Positions 8,273 to 18,280 of a stretch of 64,000 bases of DNA are shown piece by piece. The notes under the pieces were generated by a model, which ran no database searches, was not told the DNA's origin, and was given only the letters and a program-made list of their open reading frames with translations. Numbering within the stretch: the first letter of the stretch is position 1; each line of letters begins with the position of its first letter. The DNA is from Gemella sanguinis ATCC 700632 (lineage in GTDB: Bacteria; Bacillota; Bacilli; Staphylococcales; Gemellaceae). The position numbers were made by a program, and so were the translations under genes. The DNA is taken from the NCBI RefSeq assembly GCF_000701685.1, contig NZ_JNJO01000009.1:33838-97837 (forward strand). Reading direction: 5' to 3'.

Positions 8273-8545
8273 TTATTTGTTTAATTTAGAATCGTGGAAT
8301 TTTTTCATAATTCCTTCTTTAGATAATAAACTTCTAACTGTGTCAGAAGGTTGTGCTCCATTACCTAACCATTTTAATGCTAATTCTTCATCGATTTTAA
8401 CTTCAGCTGGATCTTTTACAGCGTTGTAAGTACCGATAGTTTCGATAGAACGTCCATCACGTGGAGATCTTGAATCAGCAACAACGATACGGTAGAAAGG
8501 TGATTTTTTAGCACCTAATCTTTTTAAACGGATTTTTACTGCCAT
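8273..8545 (-). CDS. rpsP: 30S ribosomal protein bS16
   Basis: bS16 stabilises the 5' domain of 16S rRNA during 30S assembly. The protein has 90 residues and starts [20 protein letters not shown], with [13 protein letters not shown] and GAQPSDTVR further on, all diagnostic of the family. In Bacillus it follows ffh; here it is monocistronic, with its own promoter, a structured leader and a strong terminator. Confidence 0.97.
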   Translation of the reverse strand: MAVKIRLKRLGAKKSPFYRIVVADSRSPRDGRSIETIGTYNAVKDPAEVKIDEELALKWLGNGAQPSDTVRSLLSKEGIMKKFHDSKLNK

Positions 8546-8565
8546 TTTATTTGTACTCCTTATGT

Positions 8566-8625
8566 TTCAACTTTTTATTTTAATTTAGTGTGTGTGTTTA
8601 TGAAGTGTTTAATGAAAAAGTTGAA
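8566..8625 (-). promoter_or_regulatory. Structured 5' leader of rpsP
   Basis: A perfect 11-bp inverted repeat, TTCAACTTTTT (8566-8576) and AAAAAGTTGAA (8615-8625), closes a loop of about 38 bases in the untranslated leader. The 3' arm ends only a few bases before the AAGGAG Shine-Dalgarno, so folding could affect initiation, possibly by S16 autoregulation (inference). Confidence 0.55.
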
Positions 8626-8657
8626 TCTATAACGCTAAGTTTTCTAAGCTAGATATT

Positions 8658-8686
8658 ATTCTATCATTAATAAAAGAGTATGTCAA
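8658..8686 (-). promoter_or_regulatory. rpsP promoter
   Basis: On the minus strand, a consensus TTGACA (8686-8681), a 17-base spacer and TAGAAT (8663-8658), giving a leader of about 105 nt. Confidence 0.8.
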
Positions 8687-8703
8687 TACTTTTTAACTAA
8701 AAA

Positions 8704-8724
8704 TGTCAACTTTTTTTGTTGACA
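8704..8724. repeat. Palindromic element 17 bp upstream of the rpsP -35 (copy 2)
   Basis: TGTCAAC, T7, GTTGACA: perfect 7-bp arms. On the minus strand the similarity to the rpmE2 copy continues through the 17-base gap into the -35. Confidence 0.65.
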
Positions 8725-8860
8725 CTTATAATAACTATTATATAGTCTTTTATAAAGAATGTAAAGAAATAATATTTATAAAATTATACTTAGTATAATA
8801 GCTGATTTTAATATTTAATAACTAAAAATAGATGGATATATAATCCACCTATTTCTTATT
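8719..8860 (+). ncRNA. Possible small RNA transcribed opposite to engB/rpsP
   Basis: On the plus strand, TTGACA (8719-8724), a 16-base spacer and TATAGT (8741-8746) form a plausible promoter. The hairpin at 8826-8854 with a T-rich run could end a transcript of about 105 nt. The -35 is part of the palindromic element, so the promoter may be fortuitous. Confidence 0.25.
8826..8854. terminator. Terminator of engB (possibly bidirectional)
   Basis: Arms AAATAGATGGAT and ATCCACCTATTT (8826-8837, 8843-8854) carry one A-C mismatch, with T-rich flanks on both strands. Confidence 0.7.
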
Positions 8861-8862
8861 TT

Positions 8863-9459
8863 TTAATCTTCTAATACCTTTTCAATTTCATTTAATACTT
8901 GTTCTTTTCCAATTTTTGTAACTGAAGAGAACGGTATTATAGCCATATTATTTGTTAGGTCTAGTTCTTTTTTAATTTTAGATAAATTTCTAGATAGTTC
9001 ATTTTTAGATATTTTATCAATTTTCGTTAATACTACTACAAATGGAATTTCATAATAATTTAAAAATTCATTCATTTCTATGTCGTCTTGTGAAGGTTTA
9101 TGTCTACTATCTATTAGATGTAAAACAAAACCAAGATTTTGGCTATTCGTAAAGTACTCTACTATCATATCATATAGTTTTTCTTTTTCTGATTTAGATA
9201 ACTTAGCATAACCATATCCAGGTACATCAACTAATACCAGTTTATCATCAATATCAAAGAAATTTAGTGTTCTTGTCTTACCTGGTTTAGAAGAAACACG
9301 TGCATAATTTTTTCTCTCTAAAATCGTATTAATGAAAGATGATTTCCCAACATTCGATCGACCACACATAGCCACTTCAGGTTTCTCATGTTCTGGATAT
9401 TGTTTTTTTGAAACTGCACTAATTAATAAATCAACATTATGTGTATTTAATTTTCTCAT
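8863..9459 (-). CDS. engB: Ribosome biogenesis GTP-binding protein EngB/YsxC
   Basis: This is a TRAFAC-class GTPase needed for late 50S subunit assembly. The protein has 198 residues. G1 is GRSNVGKSS near residues 33-41, G3 is DVPGYGYAK, G4 is TKID and G5 is SSVTK. The linear order lon-engB with a 2-base gap shows one operon, as in Bacillus (clpX-lonB-lonA-ysxC). The hemA gene that follows ysxC in Bacillus is absent here. Confidence 0.96.
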   Translation of the reverse strand: MRKLNTHNVDLLISAVSKKQYPEHEKPEVAMCGRSNVGKSSFINTILERKNYARVSSKPGKTRTLNFFDIDDKLVLVDVPGYGYAKLSKSEKEKLYDMIVEYFTNSQNLGFVLHLIDSRHKPSQDDIEMNEFLNYYEIPFVVVLTKIDKISKNELSRNLSKIKKELDLTNNMAIIPFSSVTKIGKEQVLNEIEKVLED

Positions 9460-9461
9460 TT

Positions 9462-11759
9462 TTATTCTCCGAATACTATATTAAATACTTCTTGTATATT
9501 GTTTACAGAATGTATTGTAAGTTTATCTAAGATTTCTTTAGGTATGTCTATTAAATCTTTTTTATTTTTTGTAGGAATAATTATTGTATTAATATTCATT
9601 TTTTCTGAACTCAGAATTTTTTCTTTAACACCACCTATTGGTAATACTTTACCATGTAGTGTCATTTCTCCGGTCATTGCAATATTATTATCAACTGCTT
9701 TTCCTGTTAATGCAGAATACACAGAAGTTGTAATTGTTATTCCTGCTGAAGGTCCATCTTTAGGAACAGCTCCTTCTGGAACATGTAGATGTATATCTAT
9801 CTCAGAAAAATTAATATTATCAATTCCTAATTCTTTTGAATTAGAACGTAAATATGAAATTGCCATCTGAGCAGATTCTTTCATAACATCTCCTAATTTT
9901 CCAGTTAAGATTATTTTACCAGAACCTTTAGAAATACTTGTTTCAATTTCTAATGTATCTCCACCTACAGAAGTATAAGCTAGACCATTTACTAGGCCTA
10001 CTTCTGGTTTTGTATTTTTATCTTTTAAGCTATATTTTTCTGGACCACAGTACTCTTCTAAGTTATTTATTCCAACTTTTACTATTTCAGAACCTTTTAG
10101 AATTTTTAAGGCTGCTTTTCTACATATTGATCCAATTACTCGTTCTAAGTTCCTAACCCCTGCTTCATAAGTATAACAATTTATAATTTTATTAATAGCT
10201 TGTTTTGAAAAAGTTATTTGTTTTGAGTTTAAACCATTTTCTTTAATTTGCCTTGGAATTAAATATTTTACTGCAATATTCTCTTTTTCTTTTACAGTGT
10301 AAGACTCTAATTCTATTACTTCCATACGATCCCTTAAAGGTGCTGGAATTAAAGATAAATTATTTGCGGTTGCAATGAATAAAACTTTAGATAAGTCAAA
10401 TGGAATATCAAGATAATGATCAACAAATTCGTTATTTTGAGCTGGATCAATAACTTCAAGCATTGCAGATGATGGATCACCCTTTATATCAGAAGTCATT
10501 TTATCAATCTCATCTAACAAAATAACAGGATTTTTTGTTTTTACTTTCTTTAATGATTGTATAAGTTTTCCAGGTAAAGCTCCTAAATATGTTCTTCTAT
10601 GTCCTCTAATTTCTGCTTCATCTCTAACTCCTCCAAGTGAAATACGTACAAAACTTCGTCCCATAGATTTAGCAATTGACTTCGCTAATGAACTTTTACC
10701 TACGCCAGGAGGTCCTGATAAACAAAGAATTGGTGATTTCATATCATCTCGAAGTTTTTTAACTGCAAGGAATTCAAGTATTCTTTCTTTAATTTTTTCA
10801 AGTCCATAATGATCATCATTTAATATTTTCTCAGCATTAACTATATCAATCTCGTCTTCAGTTAATGAATTCCAAGGTAAAGCAATTACTGTATCAATGT
10901 ATGTTCTAATAATTGAATGTTCTGGACTCATAACTGGCGTTTTTTCTAAACGATCAACTTCTTTTAGTAAAAGATTTTTATCATTTTCTGAAAGATTAAT
11001 TTTTAAGATTTCTTGACGAAGTGACTCTATATCATCTTCCTCTGGAGAAATTTGTTTTAATTCATCTTGAACAACTTTCATTTGTTCACGTAAAAAATAC
11101 TCTTTTTGTTGAGTATCTATATTAGTTCTTACTTTATCATCAATTTCTCTTTTGAATTCATGACCTAATAAGTAGTAACTAATACTCTTATCTATAAAGC
11201 TTGCTTTTTTCTCTAAATCTAATATAAATAAGACACGTTTTCTAAGTGTTCTATCCATTGGAAAGTACTTAATATTTTTATTAATAAATTTTTCTAAATC
11301 ATCTGTTTTAAAATAATCAATGTCAAAACTTTCTTTACTTAAATAAGTTTTAAACTTATTTTCTAATTCTTTTAAAACAGCTTTTTTATCAAATCCATTA
11401 TCTATTGTTTCTTTAATATTAATATCTAAATATTCTACTTGATTATCATTGTAAACACCACTTCTAACCTCAGCTACTCCATAACAATGATATTCATATT
11501 TGTCATTTTTTTTATCTATTGTCAACTGACCATAAGTACCGAAGAATACGTTGAATCCATCAGTATCAAACATATCATCTTCAGAAAATTCTTCATCATA
11601 AGCATCAATAGGTTTTCTTTTGTTAGTTATAAAAACCGATATTTTATCTTTTTTTAATTTTTTTATAGTTTTTAAAAACTTTTTGTCCGTTACTTCAATT
11701 GTATATGTATTAGTTGGAAAGAATATTTCTCTATTTTCTAATAAGTAATATTTTGTCAA
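9462..11759 (-). CDS. lon: ATP-dependent protease Lon
   Basis: Lon is a cytoplasmic AAA+ serine protease that degrades misfolded and regulatory proteins. The protein has 765 residues, with an N-terminal substrate-binding region, a coiled coil near 215-260, Walker A GPPGVGKS at 349-356, Walker B ILLDEID near 413-419, and the Ser671-Lys714 catalytic dyad in PKDGPSAG and GGVKEK. Spacing of the dyad matches E. coli Lon. It is transcribed with clpX and engB, which places two AAA+ proteases in one operon. Confidence 0.97.
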   Translation of the reverse strand: MTKYYLLENREIFFPTNTYTIEVTDKKFLKTIKKLKKDKISVFITNKRKPIDAYDEEFSEDDMFDTDGFNVFFGTYGQLTIDKKNDKYEYHCYGVAEVRSGVYNDNQVEYLDINIKETIDNGFDKKAVLKELENKFKTYLSKESFDIDYFKTDDLEKFINKNIKYFPMDRTLRKRVLFILDLEKKASFIDKSISYYLLGHEFKREIDDKVRTNIDTQQKEYFLREQMKVVQDELKQISPEEDDIESLRQEILKINLSENDKNLLLKEVDRLEKTPVMSPEHSIIRTYIDTVIALPWNSLTEDEIDIVNAEKILNDDHYGLEKIKERILEFLAVKKLRDDMKSPILCLSGPPGVGKSSLAKSIAKSMGRSFVRISLGGVRDEAEIRGHRRTYLGALPGKLIQSLKKVKTKNPVILLDEIDKMTSDIKGDPSSAMLEVIDPAQNNEFVDHYLDIPFDLSKVLFIATANNLSLIPAPLRDRMEVIELESYTVKEKENIAVKYLIPRQIKENGLNSKQITFSKQAINKIINCYTYEAGVRNLERVIGSICRKAALKILKGSEIVKVGINNLEEYCGPEKYSLKDKNTKPEVGLVNGLAYTSVGGDTLEIETSISKGSGKIILTGKLGDVMKESAQMAISYLRSNSKELGIDNINFSEIDIHLHVPEGAVPKDGPSAGITITTSVYSALTGKAVDNNIAMTGEMTLHGKVLPIGGVKEKILSSEKMNINTIIIPTKNKKDLIDIPKEILDKLTIHSVNNIQEVFNIVFGE

Positions 11760-11782
11760 AACGAACTCCTCTCTACCCTAGT

Positions 11783-12994
11783 TTATTTTAATAGTGGTTT
11801 AGTTTTATTTAATACATTTTCACGTGTTATTATACATGTTTTAATGTTTTCTTTACTTGGTATATCGTACATTACATCTAGAAGTAATTCTTCAATAATA
11901 GAACGTAATCCACGAGCTCCAGTTTTTCGCTTAATAGACTCACGAGCAATCTCTACTAAAGCATCTTCCTCAAATATTAAGTCTACATTATCAAGACTGA
12001 ATAAGTACTGATATTGTTTAATTACCGAGTTCTTAGGCTCTGTTAAAACTCTAACTAAGTCATTTTCATTAAGTTCTTCTAAGTAACAAATTACAGGAAT
12101 ACGACCAATAAATTCTGGAATAATTCCAAATTTTACTAAATCTTCATGTTTAACTTTCGAAATTATCGCATCAGTATCATTTAATTCATCACTTTTTGAA
12201 AACCCAATAACTTTTTCTCCTAAACGACGTTTTATGATTTCTTCAATACCTGAAAAAGCTCCACCAATTATAAATAGAATATCTTTAGTATTGATTTTTA
12301 TCATTTCTTCACCAGGGTGCTTTCTTCCACCTTGTGGGGGAACACTTGCTATTGTACCTTCAAGTATTTTAAGAAGTGCCTGTTGCACACCTTCACCAGA
12401 AACATCACGTGTAATAGATACATTTTCACCTTTCTTTGCGATTTTATCTATTTCATCAATATAAATTATTCCTTTTTCTGCTTTTTCAATATCGTAATTT
12501 GCATTTTGAATTAGACGTAATAAAATATTTTCAACATCTTCTCCTACATAACCTGCTTCGGTTAATGTAGTAGCATCAGAAATAGCAAACGGAACATCTA
12601 ACATTTTTGCTAATGTTTGTGCAATTAGTGTTTTACCTGAACCTGTACTACCGATTAATGCAATATTACTTTTTTGTAAATCTATATTTTCGTTGGTTTG
12701 TTTTGCTTTAATACGTTTATAATGATTATAAACAGCTACAGCTACTGATTTTTTAGCTTTATCTTGACTTATAACATACTCATTTAAGTGTGTCATAATC
12801 TCATGTGGTTTTAATAAGTTAAAATCTGGTTCATTTGTAGCATTTCTATACTCTAATTCTTCTTCAATAATATCTGAACATAACTCTACACATTCATCAC
12901 AAATAAATACATCATTACCAGCAATCATTTTAAAAACTTCATTAGAGTTTTTTCCACAGAAAGAGCATCTAATATCTTTTCTATCATTAACCAT
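11783..12994 (-). CDS. clpX: ATP-dependent Clp protease ATP-binding subunit ClpX
   Basis: ClpX is the hexameric unfoldase that feeds tagged substrates to ClpP. I chose the internal ATG at 12994 ([15 protein letters not shown], 403 residues) because GAGAGG lies about 8 bases upstream; the frame could start at 13021. The N-terminal zinc domain has Cys10, Cys13, Cys32 and Cys35. Walker A GSTGSGKT and Walker [10 protein letters not shown] are present, as is the ClpP-docking IGF loop in KVIGFSK. The pore loop is GYVGED. Confidence 0.96.
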   Translation of the reverse strand: MVNDRKDIRCSFCGKNSNEVFKMIAGNDVFICDECVELCSDIIEEELEYRNATNEPDFNLLKPHEIMTHLNEYVISQDKAKKSVAVAVYNHYKRIKAKQTNENIDLQKSNIALIGSTGSGKTLIAQTLAKMLDVPFAISDATTLTEAGYVGEDVENILLRLIQNANYDIEKAEKGIIYIDEIDKIAKKGENVSITRDVSGEGVQQALLKILEGTIASVPPQGGRKHPGEEMIKINTKDILFIIGGAFSGIEEIIKRRLGEKVIGFSKSDELNDTDAIISKVKHEDLVKFGIIPEFIGRIPVICYLEELNENDLVRVLTEPKNSVIKQYQYLFSLDNVDLIFEEDALVEIARESIKRKTGARGLRSIIEELLLDVMYDIPSKENIKTCIITRENVLNKTKPLLK

Positions 12995-13166
12995 AATTGT
13001 GCCTCTCATCCTTTTTTTCAATTATATTAATATTGTAAATTTTAGTAAATCTCCAAAAATCATATCATCATATTATATCATATTTACATTTAATTTTCTA
13101 GTAGATAAGTTTAAAAAACCTTATAATAAAGGAATTCTTAAACGATGATATTTATATTTTTAAAAA

Positions 13167-13208
13167 AACTGAGATATAAAATTTAAATTAAAACTTTATG
13201 TCTCAGTT
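13167..13208 (-). terminator. Terminator downstream of the CPBP pseudogene
   Basis: Arms AACTGAGATATAAA and TTTATGTCTCAGTT end in a T7 run on the minus strand. Confidence 0.75.
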
Positions 13209-13215
13209 AACGTTA

Positions 13216-14066
13216 TTATTTATTATTATTAATTTTTCTAAACATTTGAATATATAATCCTACATATAGCAAAATTCCAATAATTATAAGATATATTGTA
13301 GAAATTATACTACCTTCTATACCGAAACTCCCACCAGTTAACAAGATATTTTCTGAATTAAATGTTAAGTTAAAAATAGTGTCAGAGATTTTAATACCAC
13401 TAACATAACCACCCATAATAACTCCTAAAATGATATTCCAAGCACCATGAAGGCTCCTACTATCCAAATATTATCTGTATACCAAAAAATCAATGAAAGT
13501 ACAACACCGAATATATAAATATTAACTGATGAAATATATGATACAGACGGATTTTTTATGTGAAATATAAGGAAAAACAATGAATTTATATATACTCCCC
13601 ACCATTTACCCTTTGAAGCGGCAATTCTATTCATCAAGTAACCTCTAAAAATTAACTCTTCTATAAAACCTTGAATACAAAATAAAAAGATTACAACTGC
13701 TACAATTTTATAATTACTATCTTTTAATATATTAAAACTTACATTTGTTAATAAAAATATAATTCCTACAATTAAAATCAAAGATAATAGAGCAAGGCTA
13801 AATCCTGTTATTACACTTTTTAATATTTTACTATTTTTGAAACCAAGAGTTTTAAGTGAATTATTTTCGAAGTATCTTACAAATAAAATGATAAATATTA
13901 AACTTGAAATATATGATGTTAAGTTAGCTATAAGTTTATCTTGAATATGTGGATTTAATATAAAATCAAAAGTAATACCTTGGATAAATGATGCAATAAT
14001 ACAAACAATAAATGCATACCACCAGGTAATTACATTACTTTTCTTCAGTAATTCTAAACTATACAT
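13216..14066 (-). pseudogene. CPBP-family intramembrane metalloprotease, broken by a one-base frameshift
   Basis: Two overlapping frames join into one CPBP (Abi/CAAX protease-like) membrane protein. The first (14066 to 13425) has about six hydrophobic segments, motif 1 EELIFRGYL and motif 2 FFLIFH, then ends in GAFMVLGISF. The second (13467 to 13216) reads HGAWNIILG, which is motif 3/4 of the family. Inserting one T near 13449-13452, turning TTCAT into TTTCAT, restores GAFHGAWN. As read, the encoded protein loses the last catalytic His/Asn motif and the final transmembrane segments. It could be a true mutation or an assembly error. An intact paralog lies at 51501-52205. Confidence 0.85.
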
Positions 14067-14165
14067 AATTCCTCCATAAATTATAATATAATTTATTCTA
14101 TTTCAAAATCAATATATTGTCAAACCGAGAATTAAATTTTTATACTTTTAAGCCTATTAATTTAA

Positions 14166-14174
14166 TGATATAAT
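14166..14174 (+). promoter_or_regulatory. Extended -10 promoter of the aminotransferase gene
   Basis: TGATATAAT is an extended -10 about 28 bases before the ATG. No good -35 is visible. Confidence 0.5.
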
Positions 14175-14201
14175 TATTTTATAAACCTTAGGAGGTAACT
14201 C

Positions 14202-15443
14202 ATGACATTTTTTTCAAAGCTTGGTGAAAATATAATTCTACCACAAGACGTTTTAATACAATCAAAAGAAACTGCTGCAGTCTCAGGTGCAATAAATGCG
14301 ACGATTGGAATAGCTACAAAAAATAAAAAAGCCTTATTTCTACCATCAATAGATAAAGTGATAAAGGAGATTAATAATTCAGAATATCTACCCTACTCAC
14401 CTACACCTGGATTGCCAGAAATGAGAAATTTATGGAAAGAAAAAATAATTAGTGATAATCCTAAAATTAATAAAGAGCATCTAAGTCTTCCAATGGTTAC
14501 AACTGGTATAACACAAGGTATAGATATCGCAGCGAATTTATTTAGTAGTGAAGGTGATGCATTATTATTACCAAGTTTATTTTGGCAAAATTACGCACAA
14601 ATCTATTCTATAAAATTAGGAAATAAAGTTTATACATATAACCAGTTTAACGAGAATAATACCTATTATTTAGAGAACTTCAAAGAAGTACTTTATAGTA
14701 TAAAAGAAAGTAAAATATCATTAATTCTAAATTTCCCTAATAATCCAACAGGTTATACACCATCAACAGAAGAACTAGATGAATTAACTATAATTATTGA
14801 TAGATTTGCTAAAGAGAACCCGGAAAAACAAGTCATTATTATATGTGACGACGCTTATTTTGGACTTTTCTTTGAGGAAAACCACAAAACTCCTTCTCTA
14901 AGTTCTATTTACAAATTGGAAACTAATTCAAATTGTCTTATTGTAAAATTAGATGGTATAACAAAAGAGTATTATGGATGGGGGCTTCGAATTGGTTTCA
15001 TTACCTACTATACTGGAAATGATAATTTACGTGAACATCTTTTAGAAAAAACTCAAGGTTATTTAAGAAGTACAACATCTTCACCGTGTAATTTATCACA
15101 ACAAATAGCAATACGTTTATTAAAAGATAAAGATACGTATATCGAGAAAAAAGACAATGATAAAATTATCCACGAAAGATATATAATATTAAAAAAATCA
15201 CTTGATGATTATAAATTAAGTGATAGTGTTACTGTCTTACCTTTTAATTCAGGATACTTCTTTACAATAAAAATGCCATCAAGAATTAATGCGCATGATT
15301 TTAGATTGAAATTTTTACACGATTATAAATATGGTGTTTATTCTATGGATAATGAACATATTAGAATTGCATTCTCGTGTTTAGATAAAGAATTAATACC
15401 AGATTTAGTAAAAAACTTTAAACTTTGCTTAAATGAATTTTAA
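14202..15443 (+). CDS. PLP-dependent aminotransferase, class I/II
   Basis: This is a fold-type I transaminase of 413 residues. NNPTGY is at 180-185, the pyridine-N Asp is in ICDDAYFG (216-217), the PLP Schiff-base Lys is Lys255 in DGITKEYYGW, and the substrate-carboxylate Arg is in the C-terminal RIAFS. An AGGAGG Shine-Dalgarno precedes the ATG. The N-terminus lacks the usual class Ia start and reads like a small divergent clade of low-GC Gram-positive bacteria. The substrate cannot be inferred. The gene is single, flanked by a pseudogene and murT-gatD, and ends at a bidirectional terminator. Confidence 0.85.
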   Translation: MTFFSKLGENIILPQDVLIQSKETAAVSGAINATIGIATKNKKALFLPSIDKVIKEINNSEYLPYSPTPGLPEMRNLWKEKIISDNPKINKEHLSLPMVTTGITQGIDIAANLFSSEGDALLLPSLFWQNYAQIYSIKLGNKVYTYNQFNENNTYYLENFKEVLYSIKESKISLILNFPNNPTGYTPSTEELDELTIIIDRFAKENPEKQVIIICDDAYFGLFFEENHKTPSLSSIYKLETNSNCLIVKLDGITKEYYGWGLRIGFITYYTGNDNLREHLLEKTQGYLRSTTSSPCNLSQQIAIRLLKDKDTYIEKKDNDKIIHERYIILKKSLDDYKLSDSVTVLPFNSGYFFTIKMPSRINAHDFRLKFLHDYKYGVYSMDNEHIRIAFSCLDKELIPDLVKNFKLCLNEF

Positions 15444-15446
15444 AAC

Positions 15447-15482
15447 AAAAAGGAAATTACACTTTTACGTAATTTCCTTTTT
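15447..15482. terminator. Bidirectional terminator, aminotransferase / gatD
   Basis: A perfect 14-bp stem AAAAAGGAAATTAC / GTAATTTCCTTTTT (15447-15460, 15469-15482). Confidence 0.92.
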
Positions 15483-15485
15483 TTA

Positions 15486-16214
15486 TTATTTAATATTTTT
15501 CTTTAATAATTCAACCATATGAGAATTTGCATTTAATTCAATTTCATTATTTAACTCAATAAAATCATAATTACCATACTTATTATCTAAAGCAGCTTTA
15601 ATTAAATAATCAGTAACATTAGGATTTTTAGGTAGTATAGGACCATGTAAGTAAGTACCTATTAAATTATTGTATAAAATACCTTCTTTTTTATCCTCAT
15701 CATTATTACCATATCCAACTATAACATTTCCTAATGTTTCATAGTTATGATATGTTCTTCCACCATGATTTTCAAAACCAACAATATTACCAAATTTATC
15801 AGATTCTACTAAAATATTTCCAATTAATCTAGGTGCATCTTTTATTGATTCTGTGTAAAAATCAAGTATATTTAAACCGGGTAATTTATCTCCGTCTACA
15901 GTTTTATAGTATTCTCCTAAAAATTGATATCCTCCACAAATTGTCAGTGCTGGTATACCATCCTCTATCGCTGATTTAAATTCATTTTTTATCTTGCTGA
16001 ATTGTTCAGTTGCTATACATTGTTCCCTATCAGATCCTCCTCCAATAAAAAACATATCGCAATCAGACAGTTTAATACCATCAGTAGAAGTAATATTCTC
16101 AACTTTCAAGTCTATTCCACGCCATTCACATCTTTTCTTCAACGCTATTACATTACCTATATCACCATATAGATTTAATTTATCTGGCATAAAATGATAT
16201 AATTTTAATTCCAT
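15486..16214 (-). CDS. gatD: Lipid II isoglutaminyl synthase, glutamine amidotransferase subunit
   Basis: GatD releases ammonia from glutamine; with MurT it amidates the D-Glu of the lipid II stem peptide. I chose the ATG at 16214 ([20 protein letters not shown], 242 residues), preceded by GGAG; an in-frame ATG at 16247 lies inside murT. Class I amidotransferase residues match staphylococcal GatD: Cys93 in LTICGGYQ and His190 in GTYLHGP. It starts one base after the murT stop, so the two are coupled. Confidence 0.94.
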   Translation of the reverse strand: MELKLYHFMPDKLNLYGDIGNVIALKKRCEWRGIDLKVENITSTDGIKLSDCDMFFIGGGSDREQCIATEQFSKIKNEFKSAIEDGIPALTICGGYQFLGEYYKTVDGDKLPGLNILDFYTESIKDAPRLIGNILVESDKFGNIVGFENHGGRTYHNYETLGNVIVGYGNNDEDKKEGILYNNLIGTYLHGPILPKNPNVTDYLIKAALDNKYGNYDFIELNNEIELNANSHMVELLKKNIK

Positions 16215-16215
16215 A

Positions 16216-17520
16216 TTAATTATTCTCCAATTCCTTTTGAGTTGCAATTAAAGCTGTATAATTCGGTATAACTAATGCATACTTTTCTTGGTAATTTTTC
16301 AGTTGCTTAACAGCATCCTTTATTTCTTTTCTAACAACAACATTAGCATTGACATCACTGTATTTTATTCGTAAGGCTAATTCCTCAGCTCTTTTTCCTG
16401 AACAAATAATATTTTTGATGTTCTGATTTTTCATTATATTAAAATCAGTATCCCATATCCATGATATATCGATTCCATCAGCTCCATTATCATTTAAAAC
16501 TAATAAATAATTTATTTGTTCTTTAATTGGGTTACCAATAGCTAAAGAAGCATTTAAACCTGCAGGATTTTTAGCAAGGTTAAGCAGTGCCATTGAACTT
16601 TCAGATATCTTTATACTTTGCATACGACCGTTTTTCGGAGTATAGCTACCCAGTCCATTTTTAATTAAATCATTGTCTAGATTTAACTCCTTAAGTAATG
16701 AATATGCTGCTAAAAGATTATATATATTATAATCTCCTGCTAGTCTTGTATTAAAACTATCTTCATTATTTATCGAAAGCTCTATAAATGGTTCGACTTT
16801 TGCTTTAGTAACAGTATACTTAGTTTCTTGATGTTTAAAATCACAATTTTCACAATGATAGTATCCTAATTGACTGTAATGAACATGATCATAAGTCAAT
16901 TCAGTTCCACAACTAGGACAGAATTTTGACTCTGAAATACCATAATCAGTAAAATTATACGCATCTTTATCAATTCCAAAATAAATATTATTATTACCAT
17001 ATTTAGAAAGTCTTGTAACAAAAGGGTCATCACTATTAAGAATTAGTTGGATGTTTTTACCTTCCAATTGTTCACCTATTGTTGCTATAAGAGTATCAAT
17101 TTCTCCAAAACGATCTATTTGGTCTCTAAAGAAATTATTAATAACAAACTTCGTAGGAGTAATGTATTGCATTACTCTTTTTATTGAACCTTCATCTATC
17201 TCAATAACTGCTAATTTAGTATCATTTTTTGATTGGATTGCAAAAGTAGATATAATACCATCTAACATATTTGCTCCTTCAAAATTATTTATAAAATTAA
17301 TACCTGCCTCTTTTAAAGTATGACCAATTAAATTTGATGTAGTTGTTTTACCGTTTGTTCCAGTAACAAAAACAATTTCATCATATTGTTTAGACAGTTT
17401 AATCAATATATCCTTATCAAGTTTTCTTAGAACTTTACCAGGTAAGTCAGTTCCTTTTTTTCCTATTAATTTACTTGTATTTCTAGTTAATTTTGCTAAA
17501 TTTTTATAAAATGATAGCAT
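16216..17520 (-). CDS. murT: Lipid II isoglutaminyl synthase, Mur ligase-like subunit
   Basis: MurT activates the alpha-carboxyl of D-iso-Glu with ATP so that GatD-derived ammonia can amidate it. This step supports peptidoglycan crosslinking and lysozyme resistance. The protein has 434 residues. The Mur-ligase P-loop is VTGTNGKTT (52-60), and a four-Cys zinc ribbon CPSC...CENC near 203-228 is typical of MurT rather than MurE. The C-terminal DUF1727 region contains [15 protein letters not shown]. It lies just downstream of a SrrA-like regulator, where Staphylococcus carries the kinase srrB. Confidence 0.94.
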   Translation of the reverse strand: MLSFYKNLAKLTRNTSKLIGKKGTDLPGKVLRKLDKDILIKLSKQYDEIVFVTGTNGKTTTSNLIGHTLKEAGINFINNFEGANMLDGIISTFAIQSKNDTKLAVIEIDEGSIKRVMQYITPTKFVINNFFRDQIDRFGEIDTLIATIGEQLEGKNIQLILNSDDPFVTRLSKYGNNNIYFGIDKDAYNFTDYGISESKFCPSCGTELTYDHVHYSQLGYYHCENCDFKHQETKYTVTKAKVEPFIELSINNEDSFNTRLAGDYNIYNLLAAYSLLKELNLDNDLIKNGLGSYTPKNGRMQSIKISESSMALLNLAKNPAGLNASLAIGNPIKEQINYLLVLNDNGADGIDISWIWDTDFNIMKNQNIKNIICSGKRAEELALRIKYSDVNANVVVRKEIKDAVKQLKNYQEKYALVIPNYTALIATQKELENN

Positions 17521-17543
17521 AATTTCTCCTTCTTTTTAAAAAA

Positions 17544-18260
17544 TTAAAGGCTATTTTGTGTAGTGTCAAATTTATAACCTATTCCCCAAACTGTGATAAT
17601 CATCTTAGCCACTTTAGGCGAAATCTTATCAATTTTCTTTCTTACTCTTTTTATGTGAGTATCTACTGTTCTTAAATCTGTGTAAAAGTCATAATCCCAT
17701 ACAGCTCTTAGTATTTCAGTTCTTTTAAATGCTTTATCTGGTGATTTAGCTAAAAACAGAAGTAAATCAAACTCTTTTGGAGTAAGAAAAATTTCAGAAT
17801 CTTCTACAATAACTTTATGTGCATTAACATCAATTATTAGTCCAGGGAATACTAGCACATCTTTTGTATATAATTCAGGTGTATAGAAGACGCTTCTTTT
17901 TGTTCTTTGTAAAATAGCATTTACTCTAAGCATTAGTTCTCGAGGACTGAATGGTTTAATTACGTAATCATCAGCACCCAATTCAAATCCTTCTACTCTA
18001 CTTTGTTCATCAGCTTGAGCAGACATAATTATAACAGGAGTTGCTTTTGTTTTTCTTAATTCAGCTAATATTGTTTTTCCATTTAACATCGGTAAATGAA
18101 CATCTAGAAGAACACAAGAATAATCCATATATTTTAATCTTTCTAAACCATCTTGTCCATTAGTAGCTTCATCAACTATATATCCTTCTTTTTCAAGATA
18201 CATTATCAATAATTTTCTAATTCTTTCTTCATCATCAATAACTAAAACTCTTTCTGCCAT
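17544..18260 (-). CDS. SrrA/ResD-like response regulator, OmpR family, without adjacent kinase
   Basis: This is a DNA-binding regulator of 238 residues. The receiver domain has Asp9/Asp10, phospho-acceptor Asp53 and Lys102 (VIKPF). The winged helix follows, with TPKEFDLLLFL and the DLRTVDTHIKRVRKK recognition region, ending WGIGYKF. Sequence and position next to rluB-scpB-scpA match SrrA/ResD, the respiration/oxygen regulator of Bacillales. The sensor kinase SrrB/ResE is missing and murT-gatD follow instead, so any kinase must lie elsewhere or the regulator works without one. A conserved Thr/Ser switch is visible as Ser in IIMSAQ. Confidence 0.9.
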   Translation of the reverse strand: MAERVLVIDDEERIRKLLIMYLEKEGYIVDEATNGQDGLERLKYMDYSCVLLDVHLPMLNGKTILAELRKTKATPVIIMSAQADEQSRVEGFELGADDYVIKPFSPRELMLRVNAILQRTKRSVFYTPELYTKDVLVFPGLIIDVNAHKVIVEDSEIFLTPKEFDLLLFLAKSPDKAFKRTEILRAVWDYDFYTDLRTVDTHIKRVRKKIDKISPKVAKMIITVWGIGYKFDTTQNSL

Positions 18261-18280
18261 CTTACATCACTTCCTATTTT

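Noticed and set aside
8740..8830. tRNA gene in the engB-rpsP gap
   Set aside because: No cloverleaf, T-loop GTTCGA or CCA end is visible.
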